Shown here: in pieces, positions 29,347-39,218 of the stretch
Layout of the letters: each line of letters opens with the position of its first letter
Numbering within the stretch: position 1 is the stretch's first letter
Assembly: GCA_963817375.1 (NCBI GenBank)
Contig: CAWFOB010000001.1
Coordinates: 310,001-374,000 of the forward strand
Origin: JACVRM01 sp963817375
GTDB taxonomy: Bacteria; Actinomycetota; Thermoleophilia; Gaiellales; Gaiellaceae
Length of the DNA stretch: 64,000 nt
Direction of reading: 5' to 3'
The notes under the pieces: model-generated
Database searches by the model: none
What the model saw: the letters and a program-made list of their open reading frames with translations, nothing else
Told to the model about the DNA's origin: nothing
Made by a program: the position numbers and the translations under genes

Positions 29347-32300
29347 GGGCGCAGCACGGCGCGGCGGGGCCCGGCCAGGAAACCGGCCTCGACCAGCAGC
29401 GGGAGCAGCTCGCTCTCGGTCACGGGCACGCTGTCGAAGCGCTCGACGGCGAGGCGCTTGCCCCGCCCGCGCTTCACGTGAGCCACGAGCGCCGCGAGCG
29501 CCTGGCGCAGCCACTCGTCCTCCGGCTCGCGGAGCGGGACGAGCGTCTTGCCGCCGCGCTCGACGAAGAGCGCCGGCTCGCCGTTCAGCAGCACGACCTG
29601 CGCGCCCGCGACGCGGGATGCACGGCCGCCGGCCCGCTTGGGCCACGGCAGCACCGAGCCATAGGGCTGCGCCGGGTCGGCCGCCGCGAGCACGAGCGCA
29701 TCCACCTCGTCATCCGGAGCCTGGCGGAGCTCGCGGAGCCGCTCGACCGCGCCGCCGAGCGCGAACTGGGCGCCGCCGAGGCCCTCGACGAAGTAGCCGC
29801 GCCGGCAGAGGCCGAGCGTCTCGAGTGCTTTCAGCTCGCCGTAGACGGCGCCGTAGCCGCCGGGGATGCCCTCGGCCCGGACGCCGTCACGCGTGACGAT
29901 GCCCTGGCGCTCCAGCAGCAGCTCGGCGAGAGCGCGGCGGTCGGGGCGTCCGGCGAAGAGCTTGTCGGTCAGCGACCAGCGTCCCTGGGTGGCCGTCGGG
30001 CCCGTTGCACGCCGGCGCGAGAACCGCCGTTGCCGGCGGGCAGCGGAGGGCACGCCGTACCGGCGGCCGGCGCGCAGCGGCGTCCAGGCGTCGTTCGTCA
30101 CCTCGCCGGCCCAGACGAGGTCCCAGAGCGCGGGGAGCACCTCCTCGGCCTCGAGCCCGGTGGCGGCGACGAGGTCGAGCCAGAACTCCGCGCTGCGGCC
30201 GAGCGCCCGGCGAATCGCCGAGTGCACCGGGCCCTCGGGGCGCTCGGCCCCTGCCGGCCGGCCGAGCACCGGTGCGTCCTCCCGGAAGTAGACGGCCACG
30301 CGGTCGAGGCCGGCGCCGACCCAGACGAGCTCGCCCGACGCGCACAGCTGGTCGAGGGAGAGCGGCGAGTAGTTCGGGACGCGCCGCGCCAGGACGTCGG
30401 TCTCCCAGAGCGCGACCGGCAGCGGCAGCCCCTGCAGCGGGACGAGCGCCTCGCGCAGCGACGCACGCCGGTCGATCCCGTGCCAGCTCGGCAGGAAGCG
30501 CCCGAGCGCTGCCTGCTCGGCCGGCTCGACCTCCCGGCGGAGGGCGGCCAGCGAGGCACGGCGGAGCCGCCGCAGAACCTCGGGGTCGCACCACTCGCGC
30601 TCGGTCCCGCCCGGGCGAAGCTCCCCGCGGACGAGCTTCTCGTCGCGCTCGAGGGCGCGCAGCTCCGGCTCGATGCGCTCCGCGGGGACGCCGAACCGCT
30701 CGGCCGCCTCGGCGGTCGTGAACGGTCCGCGCCCGCGGGCGAAGCGGGCGACGAGCGTGCGGAGCGGCTCCTCCCCGGGCTCGAGGAAGACGTCGGGCAG
30801 TCCGCCCGGCGGCATGGCGCCGATGGCGTCGCGGTAACGGCCTGCGTCCTCGACAGCGGTGATCGCCTCGCGCCCACCGATGCGTACGGAGATGGCGCGC
30901 CGCTCGCGGCGGAGGGTCTCGGCAAAGCCGGCGTCGTACTCGCCCTCGAAGAGGTGGCCGCGCAGGAGCAGCAGGTCGTGCAGCCCGTCGGCGTTCCTGG
31001 GAGCGCCACGCAGCTGGGTCTCGACCTCTTCGATCGCGCCCGGGTCGAGCAGGTCGCGGAGCTCCTCCTGGCCGAGCAGCTCGCGCAGCAGGTCGCGGTC
31101 GAGCGACAGCGCCTGCGCGCGGCGCTCCGCCGCGGGCGTGTCGTCCTCGTACATGTACGTCGCGATGTAGTCGAAGAGGAGCGAGGAGGCGTACGGCGAC
31201 GCGGACTGGGTCTCGATCTCGACGAGGTCGAGCTCGCGCGTGCGGATGCCCTGCAGCAGCCGGCGCAGCGCCGGCAGGTCGAACACATCCTGGAGGCACT
31301 CGCGGTAGGTCTCGAGGATGACCGGGAACGAGCCGTACTTGCGCGCGACCTGGAGCAGGCTCTGCGCCTTGAGCCGCTGCTGCCAGAGCGGCGTGCGCTG
31401 GCCGGGCCTGCGGCGCGGGATGAGCAGCGCCCGCGACGCGTTCTCGCGGAAGCGGGCGCCGAAGAGCGCGGTCTGCCCGACCTCGCCGACAACGATGTCC
31501 TCGAGCTGGTCGGGGTCGATGAGCAGCTCTTCGACGGGCGGCGGCTGGTCGGCGTCGGGGAAGTGCAGCGCGATGCCGTCGTCGGACCAGATCGACTGCG
31601 CGTCCATGCCGAGGCTGTCGCGCAGCCGCGCGGTCATCGCCATCGCCCAGGGCGCGTGCACGCGGGCGCCGAACGGCGTCAGCACGCAGACGCGCCAGTC
31701 GCCGATCTCGTCCCGGAACTTCTCGATGACGACGGTGCGGTCCGAGGGCACAGCGCCGGTCGCCTCGGCCTGCTCGGACAGGAACGTCATCAGGTTGCGG
31801 GCGGCGCGCTCGTCGAGCCGGTGGTCCTGCTGCAAGCGGGCGAGCGCCTTCTCCTCAGAAAGAGCGACAAGCTCGCGCGAGGTCCTGCCGATCGCGGCGC
31901 CGAGCTCGTAGGGCCGGCCGACGCCCTCGCCCTTCCAGAAGGGGACGGCGCCCGGCACGCCCGGCGCGGGCGTGACGAGCACGCGGTCGCGCGTGATCTC
32001 CTCGATGCGCCAGGTCGATGCCCCGAGCAGGAACGTCTGCCCAGCACGCGCCTCGTAGACCATCTCCTCGTCGAGCTCGCCGACCCGGCCACCGCCCTCG
32101 ACGAGGTAGACGCCGAAGAGCCCGCGGTCGGGGATCGTGCCCGCGTTCGTGACTGCCAGCCGGCGCGCGCCGGAGCGGCCGCGGATGGTGCCGCCCGTGC
32201 GGTCCCAGACGATGCGCGGCCGCAGCTCCGCGAACTCGTCCGAGGGGTAGCGGCCGGCGAGCATGTCGAGCACGTTCTCGAGCTGCGCGCGCGAGAGGTC

Positions 32301-33632
32301 GTGGAACGGATAGGCGCGGCGGACGAGGTCGTGCAGCTCGTCGACCGCGATCTCGTCGTCGGCGCAGATCGCGACCACCTGCTGGGCGAGCACGTCGAGC
32401 GGGTTCCGCGGGATGACCGTCTCCTCGATCGCACCGTCGAGCATGCGCCGGGCGACGACGGCCGACTCGAGCAGGTCGGAGCGGTACTTGGGGAAGATGC
32501 GGCCGCGCGAGACGGCGTCGAGCTCGTGACCGGCGCGGCCGACGCGCTGGAGGCCGCGCGCGACGGACTTCGGGCTCTCCACCTGGATGACGAGGTCGAC
32601 GGCGCCCATGTCGATGCCGAGCTCGAGGGACGAGGTTGCGACGAGGCACGGGATCTCGCCGCGCTTCAGCAGCTCCTCGATCTCGACCCGCTGCTCGCGC
32701 GCGATCGACCCGTGGTGGGCGCGCGCGATCTCCTCCTCGGCCAGCTCGTTCAGCCGCAGGGCGAGCCGCTCGGCGAGCCGGCGGTTGTTGACGAAGACGA
32801 TCGTCGAGCGGTGCTCGCGCACGAGCTCGAGCAGCGCCGGGTAGATCGAGGGCCAGATCGACCGGCTGCTGCGCTCCGTGCCCGCGTCCATCTCCTGCCC
32901 GTCGGCCGGGACCGGGTACGAGAGCGGCGTGTTGGACGGCAGCTCGCGCATGTCCTCGACGGGCATGACCACCTGGAGGTCGAGCTCCTTGGCGCGGCCG
33001 GCGTCGACGAGCTCGATCGGCCGGCCGCCGGAGACGAAGCGGCCGATCTCCTCGAGCGGGCGCTGGGTGGCCGACAGGCCGATCCGCTGGATCGGGCTCT
33101 CGGCCAGGGCGTCGAGCCGTTCGACGCTTAGCGCGAGATGCGCGCCGCGCTTGGTGCCGGCGACTGCATGGACCTCGTCGAGCACGAGTGTCTCGACGCT
33201 CTTCAGGAGCTCGCGTGCCTGCGAGGTGAGCATGAGGAAGAGCGACTCCGGCGTCGTGATGAGGATGTCGGGCGGGTGCCGGAGCATCTGCTGTCGCTCG
33301 CGCTGCGGCGTGTCGCCGGTGCGGACGCCGACCTGCAACTCACTCTGGAGCCCGGCCAGCGGGCCGCGCAGGTTGCGCTCGACGTCGTAGTTGAGCGCCT
33401 TCAGCGGTGAGACGTAGAGCAGGCGGATACCTTCGCCCGGCACGGCGTCCAGGCGGTCGAGCCCGTACAGGAACGCAGCCAGCGTCTTGCCCGATCCCGT
33501 CGGCGCCTGGATCAGTGTGTGCGCGCCCGAGGCGATGACCGGCCAGCCGCGCTCCTGCGCCGGCGTGGGTGCATCGAAGGTGCGGGCGAACCAGTCCCGC
33601 GTGCGCTCGGAGAACACGGACAGCGGGTCCAC
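29343..33632 (-). CDS. lhr: Lhr-like superfamily 2 helicase
   Basis: About 1,429 residues, the normal size of full-length bacterial Lhr. GTG at 33632 gives the expected N-terminus (DPLSVFSERTRDWFARTFD). Motif I is APTGSGKTLAAFLYGLD, motif II is VLDEVHAVAG (DEVH), and motifs IV-VI appear around TIVFVNNRRLAERLA, VATSSLELGIDMG and QRVGRAGH. A winged-helix region and the long Lhr C-terminal domain follow. It unwinds DNA or RNA:DNA hybrids 3'-5' and is linked to DNA repair in mycobacteria. Its stop overlaps the end of the convergent membrane protein gene. Confidence 0.94.
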   Translation of the reverse strand: MDPLSVFSERTRDWFARTFDAPTPAQERGWPVIASGAHTLIQAPTGSGKTLAAFLYGLDRLDAVPGEGIRLLYVSPLKALNYDVERNLRGPLAGLQSELQVGVRTGDTPQRERQQMLRHPPDILITTPESLFLMLTSQARELLKSVETLVLDEVHAVAGTKRGAHLALSVERLDALAESPIQRIGLSATQRPLEEIGRFVSGGRPIELVDAGRAKELDLQVVMPVEDMRELPSNTPLSYPVPADGQEMDAGTERSSRSIWPSIYPALLELVREHRSTIVFVNNRRLAERLALRLNELAEEEIARAHHGSIAREQRVEIEELLKRGEIPCLVATSSLELGIDMGAVDLVIQVESPKSVARGLQRVGRAGHELDAVSRGRIFPKYRSDLLESAVVARRMLDGAIEETVIPRNPLDVLAQQVVAICADDEIAVDELHDLVRRAYPFHDLSRAQLENVLDMLAGRYPSDEFAELRPRIVWDRTGGTIRGRSGARRLAVTNAGTIPDRGLFGVYLVEGGGRVGELDEEMVYEARAGQTFLLGASTWRIEEITRDRVLVTPAPGVPGAVPFWKGEGVGRPYELGAAIGRTSRELVALSEEKALARLQQDHRLDERAARNLMTFLSEQAEATGAVPSDRTVVIEKFRDEIGDWRVCVLTPFGARVHAPWAMAMTARLRDSLGMDAQSIWSDDGIALHFPDADQPPPVEELLIDPDQLEDIVVGEVGQTALFGARFRENASRALLIPRRRPGQRTPLWQQRLKAQSLLQVARKYGSFPVILETYRECLQDVFDLPALRRLLQGIRTRELDLVEIETQSASPYASSLLFDYIATYMYEDDTPAAERRAQALSLDRDLLRELLGQEELRDLLDPGAIEEVETQLRGAPRNADGLHDLLLLRGHLFEGEYDAGFAETLRRERRAISVRIGGREAITAVEDAGRYRDAIGAMPPGGLPDVFLEPGEEPLRTLVARFARGRGPFTTAEAAERFGVPAERIEPELRALERDEKLVRGELRPGGTEREWCDPEVLRRLRRASLAALRREVEPAEQAALGRFLPSWHGIDRRASLREALVPLQGLPLPVALWETDVLARRVPNYSPLSLDQLCASGELVWVGAGLDRVAVYFREDAPVLGRPAGAERPEGPVHSAIRRALGRSAEFWLDLVAATGLEAEEVLPALWDLVWAGEVTNDAWTPLRAGRRYGVPSAARRQRRFSRRRATGPTATQGRWSLTDKLFAGRPDRRALAELLLERQGIVTRDGVRAEGIPGGYGAVYGELKALETLGLCRRGYFVEGLGGAQFALGGAVERLRELRQAPDDEVDALVLAAADPAQPYGSVLPWPKRAGGRASRVAGAQVVLLNGEPALFVERGGKTLVPLREPEDEWLRQALAALVAHVKRGRGKRLAVERFDSVPVTESELLPLLVEAGFLAGPRRAVLRP

Positions 33633-33732
33633 ACGACCAGGGTAGTCGTCCGGTCGCGTACGAACAAGTGTTCGTTTCAGACGGTGATGGAGGCGAGCCG
33701 CCGTTGCCGTTCTGTGAGCGTTTCGTTGAGCT

Positions 33733-34194
33733 TCAGACGCGGAGGGCCGCAAGCAGCGCAGCGGCGTCCGTGCGGAGCTCCTCCTCGGCGACCGGCGGCG
33801 GATCGTCCGGGAACGGGAACGGCCAGCCGGGCCTCGGGTCGTCGGCATAGCGCGGGATCACGTGCGCGTGCAGGTGCGGCAGCGAGTTGCCGAGGATGTC
33901 GTAGTTCATCTTCACGGCGCCGAGGTGCGCCTGGAGCCCGCGGCCGACGTGCAGCAGCTCGCGCCAGTAGGCGGCCGCCTCGGCCTCTTCGAGCTTCGAC
34001 GGCTCGGCGACGTGCCGTCCGCGCCACACCACGATGGTGTAGCCGCGCTGGACGCCGGCCCGCTGCAGGTACGCGTCCGTGACCTCGCCGGCGTAGATGC
34101 GGATGCCGTAGGGCGTCTCGTCCGGCCGTCCCTGCTCGCACATCGGGCAGCCCTCGCCGCGGAGCAGCGCGTAGAAGCTGTCGGGCCACTCCAC
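33733..34194 (-). CDS. HIT-family protein
   Basis: 153 residues. The HIT triad is LPHLHAHVIPRYADD near residue 108, with an N-terminal CPMC zinc-like pair typical of bacterial HIT hydrolases. It likely hydrolyses dinucleoside polyphosphates or adenylyl conjugates. GTG start at 34194, 21 bases from a divergent second HIT-like gene. Confidence 0.88.
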   Translation of the reverse strand: MEWPDSFYALLRGEGCPMCEQGRPDETPYGIRIYAGEVTDAYLQRAGVQRGYTIVVWRGRHVAEPSKLEEAEAAAYWRELLHVGRGLQAHLGAVKMNYDILGNSLPHLHAHVIPRYADDPRPGWPFPFPDDPPPVAEEELRTDAAALLAALRV

Positions 34195-34215
34195 GACGCC
34201 AGTATCGTCCAGCGG

Positions 34216-34782
34216 GTGCCGGAGACGCCCGACGAGCTGTACGCGCGGGTCGCCGGCTCCCTGCACATGCCGCCCGTCGAGGAGTGGGACAGCTTCCCCT
34301 TCGACGGCGAGATGCGCCCCCGCGTCCTGCGCCCGCCGGAGGACGAGCCGCGCCGCCACGGCGAGGCCGGCGTCGCCTGCGGCCGGTGCACGGCCGGCGA
34401 CGACGAGTTCTTCTGGACGGACGACCGCTGGCGCGTCCGCGCCCTCGGCCCGACCGGCCTGCCGGCCGTCGTCATGCTCGAGCCGCGGGCTCATTACGCG
34501 GAGCCCGGCGACCTCACCGACGAGCTGGCCGCCCAGCTGGGAGTGCTGCTCGCCCGCATCGAGCGGGCCGTCCGGGCGATCCCGCACGTGGGCCGCGTGC
34601 ACGTCTGCCGCTGGGGCGACGGCGGCGAGCACCTGCACTGGTGGTTCATGGCGCGGCCCACCCGCTTCCCCCAGCTGATCGGCAGCTTCGCCGCCATCTG
34701 GGACGACATCCTCGAGCCGCTGCCCGAGGACGTCTGGCGCGACAACATCGCGATCGTCGCGCGCGAGCTCGCTCAGAGTTAG
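34216..34782 (+). CDS. HIT-like (GalT/HIT superfamily) protein
   Basis: 188 residues from GTG 34216. A cysteine pair ACGRCTAGDDEFF precedes a beta-rich domain (FWTDDRWRVRALGP; PAVVMLEPRAHYAEPGDL), which is the HIT layout, and EHLHWWFMARP corresponds to the active-site H-x-H strand, with the third position changed to Trp. The altered triad suggests nucleotide binding or a different reaction. The TAG stop lies inside palindrome family A copy 2. Confidence 0.75.
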   Translation: MPETPDELYARVAGSLHMPPVEEWDSFPFDGEMRPRVLRPPEDEPRRHGEAGVACGRCTAGDDEFFWTDDRWRVRALGPTGLPAVVMLEPRAHYAEPGDLTDELAAQLGVLLARIERAVRAIPHVGRVHVCRWGDGGEHLHWWFMARPTRFPQLIGSFAAIWDDILEPLPEDVWRDNIAIVARELAQS

Positions 34783-34801
34783 TGGCTGTCAGCCACTAAC
34801 T
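34777..34801. repeat. Palindrome family A, copy 2
   Basis: Perfect 25-base inverted repeat, 12-base arms AGTTAGTGGCTG / CAGCCACTAACT around T. It supplies the stop codon of the HIT-like gene and sits 21 bases before the methyltransferase start, between two genes on the same strand. Confidence 0.85.
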
Positions 34802-34822
34802 GAATATGCGTAGGCTCGGGCC

Positions 34823-35668
34823 GTGGCGACGAGCGACTACACGAGCGAGAGCCGTGAGCGCTGGCAGCGCATGGCGGCCGGCTGGGAGCGCCAGAACGAC
34901 CGGCAGTGGGCGGCCACCGGGGTGGTCAGCCGCGATCTCGTCGAGCGCCTGGCCCCCGCTCCGGGCGACGTGGTGCTCGAGCTGGCCGCCGGCATCGGCC
35001 AGACGAGCCTGCTGCTCGCGGAGCGCGGCGCCCGCGTCATCTCGACCGACTTCGCGCCGGCGATGGTCGAGGCGGCGCAGCGGCTCGCGACACGGCTCGG
35101 CGCCGCCGGGATCGAGCACCGGGTCGTCGACGCCGAGAACATCGACCTGCCGGACGCGAGCGTCGACGGCGTGCTCTGCCGCTGGGGGCTGATGCTCTTC
35201 GGCGACCCCGTGCGCGCGCTCGCCGAGATCCGACGGGTGCTGCGGCCCGGCGGCCGCTTCGCGTGTTCGGTCTGGGCGACGCCGGAAGCCAACCCTTGGG
35301 CGAGCGTCGCCGGCCGCGCGATGGCCGACGCGGGCGTCATGCCGCCGCCGGCGCCGGGCGAGCCGGGCATGTTCACGCTCGGAGCGCCGGGGCGGCTCGA
35401 GGAGCTCCTCGGCGGCGCCGGGTTCGCCGACGTCGAGGTCGGCACCGTGGACATCACGTTCGCGTACGCCGACTTCGACGAGTACTGGGCGCTGATGCTC
35501 GAGCTGGGCGGCGCGATCGCACACGCGGTCGCCGGACTGAACGCCGCAGAGGAGCAGTCGCTGCGCGAGGAGATCGAGCGGCGTGTTCAGCCGTTCGTGA
35601 CGGAGGACGGGCTCGACTTCTCCGCGCGCTGCCTGAACGCCGTGGGCACGCGAGTAGGATCCGGATGA
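34823..35668 (+). CDS. Class I SAM-dependent methyltransferase
   Basis: 281 residues. SAM-binding motif I is VLELAAGIGQTSLLLAERG near residue 52, followed by the acidic end of beta-2 (VISTDFAPAMVEAAQ) and motif IV-like VDGVLCRWGLMLFGDP, with LRPGGRFACSVWA. UbiE/Methyltransf_11 style; substrate unknown. GTG start after palindrome A. The next gene begins within its stop (ATGA). Confidence 0.88.
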   Translation: MATSDYTSESRERWQRMAAGWERQNDRQWAATGVVSRDLVERLAPAPGDVVLELAAGIGQTSLLLAERGARVISTDFAPAMVEAAQRLATRLGAAGIEHRVVDAENIDLPDASVDGVLCRWGLMLFGDPVRALAEIRRVLRPGGRFACSVWATPEANPWASVAGRAMADAGVMPPPAPGEPGMFTLGAPGRLEELLGGAGFADVEVGTVDITFAYADFDEYWALMLELGGAIAHAVAGLNAAEEQSLREEIERRVQPFVTEDGLDFSARCLNAVGTRVGSG

Positions 35669-36252
35669 TGGCACCTGATGTGGTGACGCTCGACGCGCTT
35701 CACTTCACCGGCGATCCCGAGGCGGATGCCTTCCTCGGCCGCGAGCCGCTCGCGCTCCTGATCGGGTTCGCGCTCGACCAGCAGGTGACGGTGCAGAAGG
35801 CGTTCTCGTCGCCGCTCGAGCTCAGCCGTCGCCTCGGCGGCCTCGACGCCGGGCAGATCGCCGGCATGGAGCCGGCGGCGCTCGAGGAGGTCTTTCGTGC
35901 GAAGCCGGCGCTGCACCGCTTCCCGGGCGCGATGGCCAAGCGGGTGCAGGAGCTCTGCCAGGTGGTCGAGTCCGAGTACGGCGGTCACGCCGAGCGCGTG
36001 TGGACGGACGCGGCGGACAGCGCGGACCTGAAGCGGCGCATCGAGGGCCTGCCGGGCTACGGCGACATGAAGGTGCGCTCGCTCACCGCGGTGCTGGCGA
36101 AGCGCTTCGGCGACGAGAACGCGAAGGAGATCGCGCCGGACCACCCCACGCTCGGCGACGTGGACTCGCCCGAGGCGCTCGAGGAGTACCAGGCGCGCAA
36201 GCGCGCGTACAAGGCGGCGCAGCGCGCGGGCACCAAGGCTTCCTGGGACTGA
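35665..36252 (+). CDS. HhH-GPD-type DNA repair-like protein
   Basis: 195 residues matching the actinobacterial uncharacterised HhH-GPD group: FTGDPEADAFLGREPLALLIGFALDQQ, a hairpin-like IEGLPGYGDMKVRSLTAVLA and a lysine/alanine-rich tail. Base-excision glycosylases of this superfamily use an Asp after the helix-hairpin-helix; it is not clear here, so catalysis is unproven. ATG at 35665 overlaps the methyltransferase stop. Confidence 0.78.
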   Translation: MMAPDVVTLDALHFTGDPEADAFLGREPLALLIGFALDQQVTVQKAFSSPLELSRRLGGLDAGQIAGMEPAALEEVFRAKPALHRFPGAMAKRVQELCQVVESEYGGHAERVWTDAADSADLKRRIEGLPGYGDMKVRSLTAVLAKRFGDENAKEIAPDHPTLGDVDSPEALEEYQARKRAYKAAQRAGTKASWD

Positions 36253-36833
36253 CCGACCTCACCGTCGGCACCGTCACCGCAGACGAGGTGGCTCAGGCGG
36301 CCGCCGTCGTGGCGCGCGCCTTCCACGATGACCCGCTCAACGTGCGGCTCTACCCGGACGACGCGGAACGCGCACGGGTCTCGCCGCGCATGTTCGAGGC
36401 GCTCGTGCGGTTCGATCACCTGTTCGGGCAGGTCGATCGCTTGCGGGACTTCGCGGCCGTCGCAAGCTGGCTCCCGCCCGGGGTCGAGGAGACGCCGGAG
36501 CGGCTCGCGAGGGCCGGCTTCGCGGACGTGCCGAGCGAGGTTCCGCTCGAGAAGCTCTCCGCCGTGTTCGATGCCATCGGGGCCGCGACGCCGCCGGGCC
36601 GGCACTGGCACCTGCGTCTGCTCGCCGTCGATCCTGACCGTCAGAGCGGCGGACTGGGCGCGGCGCTGCTCGCGCACGGCCTGGATCGCGCTCGTCGAGA
36701 CGGCTTCCCGACCCAGCTGGAGACGTTCGCGGAGCGAACCGTCCCGTTCTACGTCCGGCACGGGTTCGAGGTGATCGTGGAGGACGTGGAGCCGGCACTG
36801 GGTCTTCGCTACTGGGTGCTCCGCCACCCGTGA
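36249..36833 (+). CDS. GNAT-family N-acetyltransferase (probable CTG start)
   Basis: About 194 residues. Acetyl-CoA motif A is RLLAVDPDRQSGGLGAALLAHG, with C-terminal strands VPFYVRHGFEVIVED typical of GNAT. No ATG, GTG or TTG occurs at the natural N-terminus; CTG at 36249 within a CTGA overlap with the previous stop gives Met-Thr-Asp-Leu-Thr. The first conventional start is GTG 36288, which would trim 13 residues. Substrate unknown. Confidence 0.82.
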   Translation: MTDLTVGTVTADEVAQAAAVVARAFHDDPLNVRLYPDDAERARVSPRMFEALVRFDHLFGQVDRLRDFAAVASWLPPGVEETPERLARAGFADVPSEVPLEKLSAVFDAIGAATPPGRHWHLRLLAVDPDRQSGGLGAALLAHGLDRARRDGFPTQLETFAERTVPFYVRHGFEVIVEDVEPALGLRYWVLRHP

Positions 36834-36877
36834 ATCCCCTATCGAGGCTCAGGGCGCGTGACCCGGGCGCCGATCCG

Positions 36878-37804
36878 ATGGGAGTGCGCCCCCTCGCCGC
36901 CCTCGCCGCCGTGCTCGCATGCCTGGCCGCCGCGACCGCGAGCGCCGGGCGCCTCCCCTCCGCCCCGCGTTGCCAGGTCTTCCCGGCGTCGAACCCGTGG
37001 AACCAGCGGGTCGACAAGCTCCCCGTGGCCACCAATTCCGACGAGATCATCTCGTCGATCGGCCGCGACGGCGGGCTGCACGCCGACTTCGGCTCGGGGC
37101 TCTGGGACGGCGGGCCGATCGGCATCCCGGTCACCGTCGTGGGCGCCGGCCAGAAGAAGAGCCGCGTCTCGTTCGACTACGCCGACGAGAGCGACAAGGG
37201 GCCGTACCCGATCCCGAAGAACGTCGCGATCGAGGGCGGGCGCCAGTCGGACGGCGACCGGCACGCGATCATCGTCGACCGCTCGACGTGCAAGCTCTAC
37301 GAGCTGTACGCGCTCTATCCGCAGGGCGGCGGCTGGAAGGCCGGTTCCGGCGCGATCTGGAGTCTGAACTCGAATCACCTGCGCCCGTCCGGCTGGACCT
37401 CTGCAGACGCGGCCGGGCTACCGATCTTCCCCGGGCTCGCGCGCTACGACGAGTTCAAGCGCGGCGCGATCGACCATGCGCTCCGCTTCACGGTCTCGCG
37501 CACGCGGAAGGCGTTCGTGTATCCGGCGCGGCACTACGCGAGCGACCTCACCGACCCGTCGCTGCCGCCGATGGGGCTGCGCGTCCGCCTGAAGGCGAGC
37601 TTCGACACGCGCCCCTACCCGCCGCAGGCGCGCGTCGTCCTCGAGGCGCTGAAGCGCTACGGGATGATCGTCGCCGACAACGGGTCGGACTGGTACATCT
37701 CGGGCGCCCCCGACCCGCGCTGGTCGAACGACCAGCTCCACAGGCTCGGCCGGGTCACCGGGAACAACTTCGAGGTGGTCGACACCTCGTCAGTGCACCC
37801 CTAG
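36878..37804 (+). CDS. Secreted protein of unknown function
   Basis: About 308 residues from ATG 36878, chosen because it begins a good signal peptide (MGVRPLAALAAVLACLAAAT, cleavage near SAG). A GTG at 36830 overlapping the upstream stop would give a longer form. The mature protein starts CQVFPASNPWNQRVD and has ADFGSGLWDGGPIGIP, DRHAIIVDRSTCKLYELYA and a GSDWYISGAPDPRWSND ending. Two or more Cys. I recognise no catalytic family. It ends convergently, overlapping the next gene's 3' end by 15 bases. Confidence 0.75.
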   Translation: MGVRPLAALAAVLACLAAATASAGRLPSAPRCQVFPASNPWNQRVDKLPVATNSDEIISSIGRDGGLHADFGSGLWDGGPIGIPVTVVGAGQKKSRVSFDYADESDKGPYPIPKNVAIEGGRQSDGDRHAIIVDRSTCKLYELYALYPQGGGWKAGSGAIWSLNSNHLRPSGWTSADAAGLPIFPGLARYDEFKRGAIDHALRFTVSRTRKAFVYPARHYASDLTDPSLPPMGLRVRLKASFDTRPYPPQARVVLEALKRYGMIVADNGSDWYISGAPDPRWSNDQLHRLGRVTGNNFEVVDTSSVHP

Positions 37805-39218
37805 ATCGCGCAGCGCCTGCCGCGCGGCCAGGTGGCCGCACATGCCGTGCACGCCGCCGCCGGGCGGCGTCGACGCCGAGCAGAGGTAGAGCCCGGGTCG
37901 GCCCGTCCGGTACGGGACGAGCTGCGGCGCCGGCCGGAAGAGCGACTGCGCGAGCGTCATCGCGCCGCCGTTGATCTCGCCGCCGACGAGGTTGCGGTTG
38001 TGCGCCTGCAGCGCCGCCGGCCCCATGGCGCTGCGCGCGAGGATGAGATCGCGGAAGCCGGGCGCGAACCGTTCGATCTGGGCCTCGATCGCATCCGTCG
38101 CGTCGCCGTCCCAGCCGTTCGGGACGTGGCAGTACGCCCACGCCGTGTGCTTGCCGTCGGGCGCGCGGGTCTCGTCCCAGAGCGACTGCTGCGCGAGCAG
38201 GACGTAGGGGCGCTCCGGGGCACGGCCTGCCCACGGCGCCCGCTCGGAGGCGGCGAGCTCGGCGAGCGTCCCGCCGAGGTGCACGGTCGCGGCGCGCCGG
38301 CAGCCCTCGGCCGCCCAGGGGATCGGGCCGTCCAGCGCCCAGTCGAGCTTGAACGCGCGCAGGCCCGTAGCGGTAGCGGCCAAGCGCGGCTGCGTAGCGA
38401 CGCGGCAGCTCGGCGATCCGGAGCAGCTCCGGCGGCGACACGTCGGCGAGCACGACGCGCGCCGGCGGCACGGCGTCGACCGGCGAGCCGAGGTGGATCT
38501 CGCCGCCGAGCGCGCGCAGCTTCGCCGCGAGCGCATCGGCCAGCATCTGCGCGCCGCCGCGCGGGAACGGCCAGCCGTAGACGTGGCCGAGCGCGAGCAG
38601 CGTGAGCCCGAAGGCGCCGCTCGGCCGGCGCTCGAGCGGAAGCATCGAGTGCGCCGCGTTGCCGCCGAGGAACGCCCGAGCCCGCTCGCCCGCGAACGTG
38701 CGCTCGGCGAGCCCGGTGGCGCTGGCGAGCGCGTCGCGCGCGGCCGCCACCGCGCCCGGGACCCCGAGCGCACCGACCAGCGCGGCCCCCGCCCGCGGCG
38801 ACGGCGGGACGAGCGGGGCGAGCAGCACCCGCTCGGCTGCGGGCCACGCGCGGACGAGCGGGCCGACGAGCCGCCGGTACGCGTACTCGTCCGCGCCGAG
38901 CTGCCCGGCGGTCGCGTCGACGGTCCGTTCGAGCGTCACCGCGGTGCCGTCGTCGAACGGGTGCGCGAGCAGCGACGGCGACTCCAGCCACTCGATGTCC
39001 AGCCCGAGCTCGCGGAGGAACGGCGACCCGACCGCCAGCGGGTAGATCGCCGAGCAGACGTCGTGCGTGAAGCCGGGCAGCGTCAGCTCGGCCGAGCGCA
39101 CGCCGCCGCCGAGCGTCTCGGACGCCTCGTGCACCTCGACCGAGAGGCCTGCCTGCGCCAGCGTGATCGCAGCGGCCAGCCCGTTCGGGCCGGACCCGAC
39201 GACGACCGCGTCAGACAC
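37790..39218 (-). CDS. CrtI-like FAD/NAD(P)-dependent oxidoreductase (one frameshift)
   Basis: About 475 residues when repaired. The N-terminal dinucleotide motif AVVVGSGPNGLAAAITLAQAG is followed by the second glutamate (VEVHEASETLGGG); the C-terminus GLYLCSASTPPGGGVHGMCG is the flavin-closing motif of phytoene-desaturase-like proteins. The frame breaks near 38365: TACGGGCCTG has one G more than needed, and removing it gives RYGLRAFKLDW. Substrates of this bacterial group are mostly unknown and need not be carotenoids. GTG start overlaps the preceding methyltransferase stop by 8 bases. Confidence 0.85.

Noticed and set aside
29478..33131. A 1,217-codon open frame on the + strand opposite the Lhr helicase
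   Set aside because: It is antisense to a clear Lhr gene with all helicase motifs; its product is Arg/Glu/Leu-rich without recognisable domains, as expected from GC-rich shadow frames.
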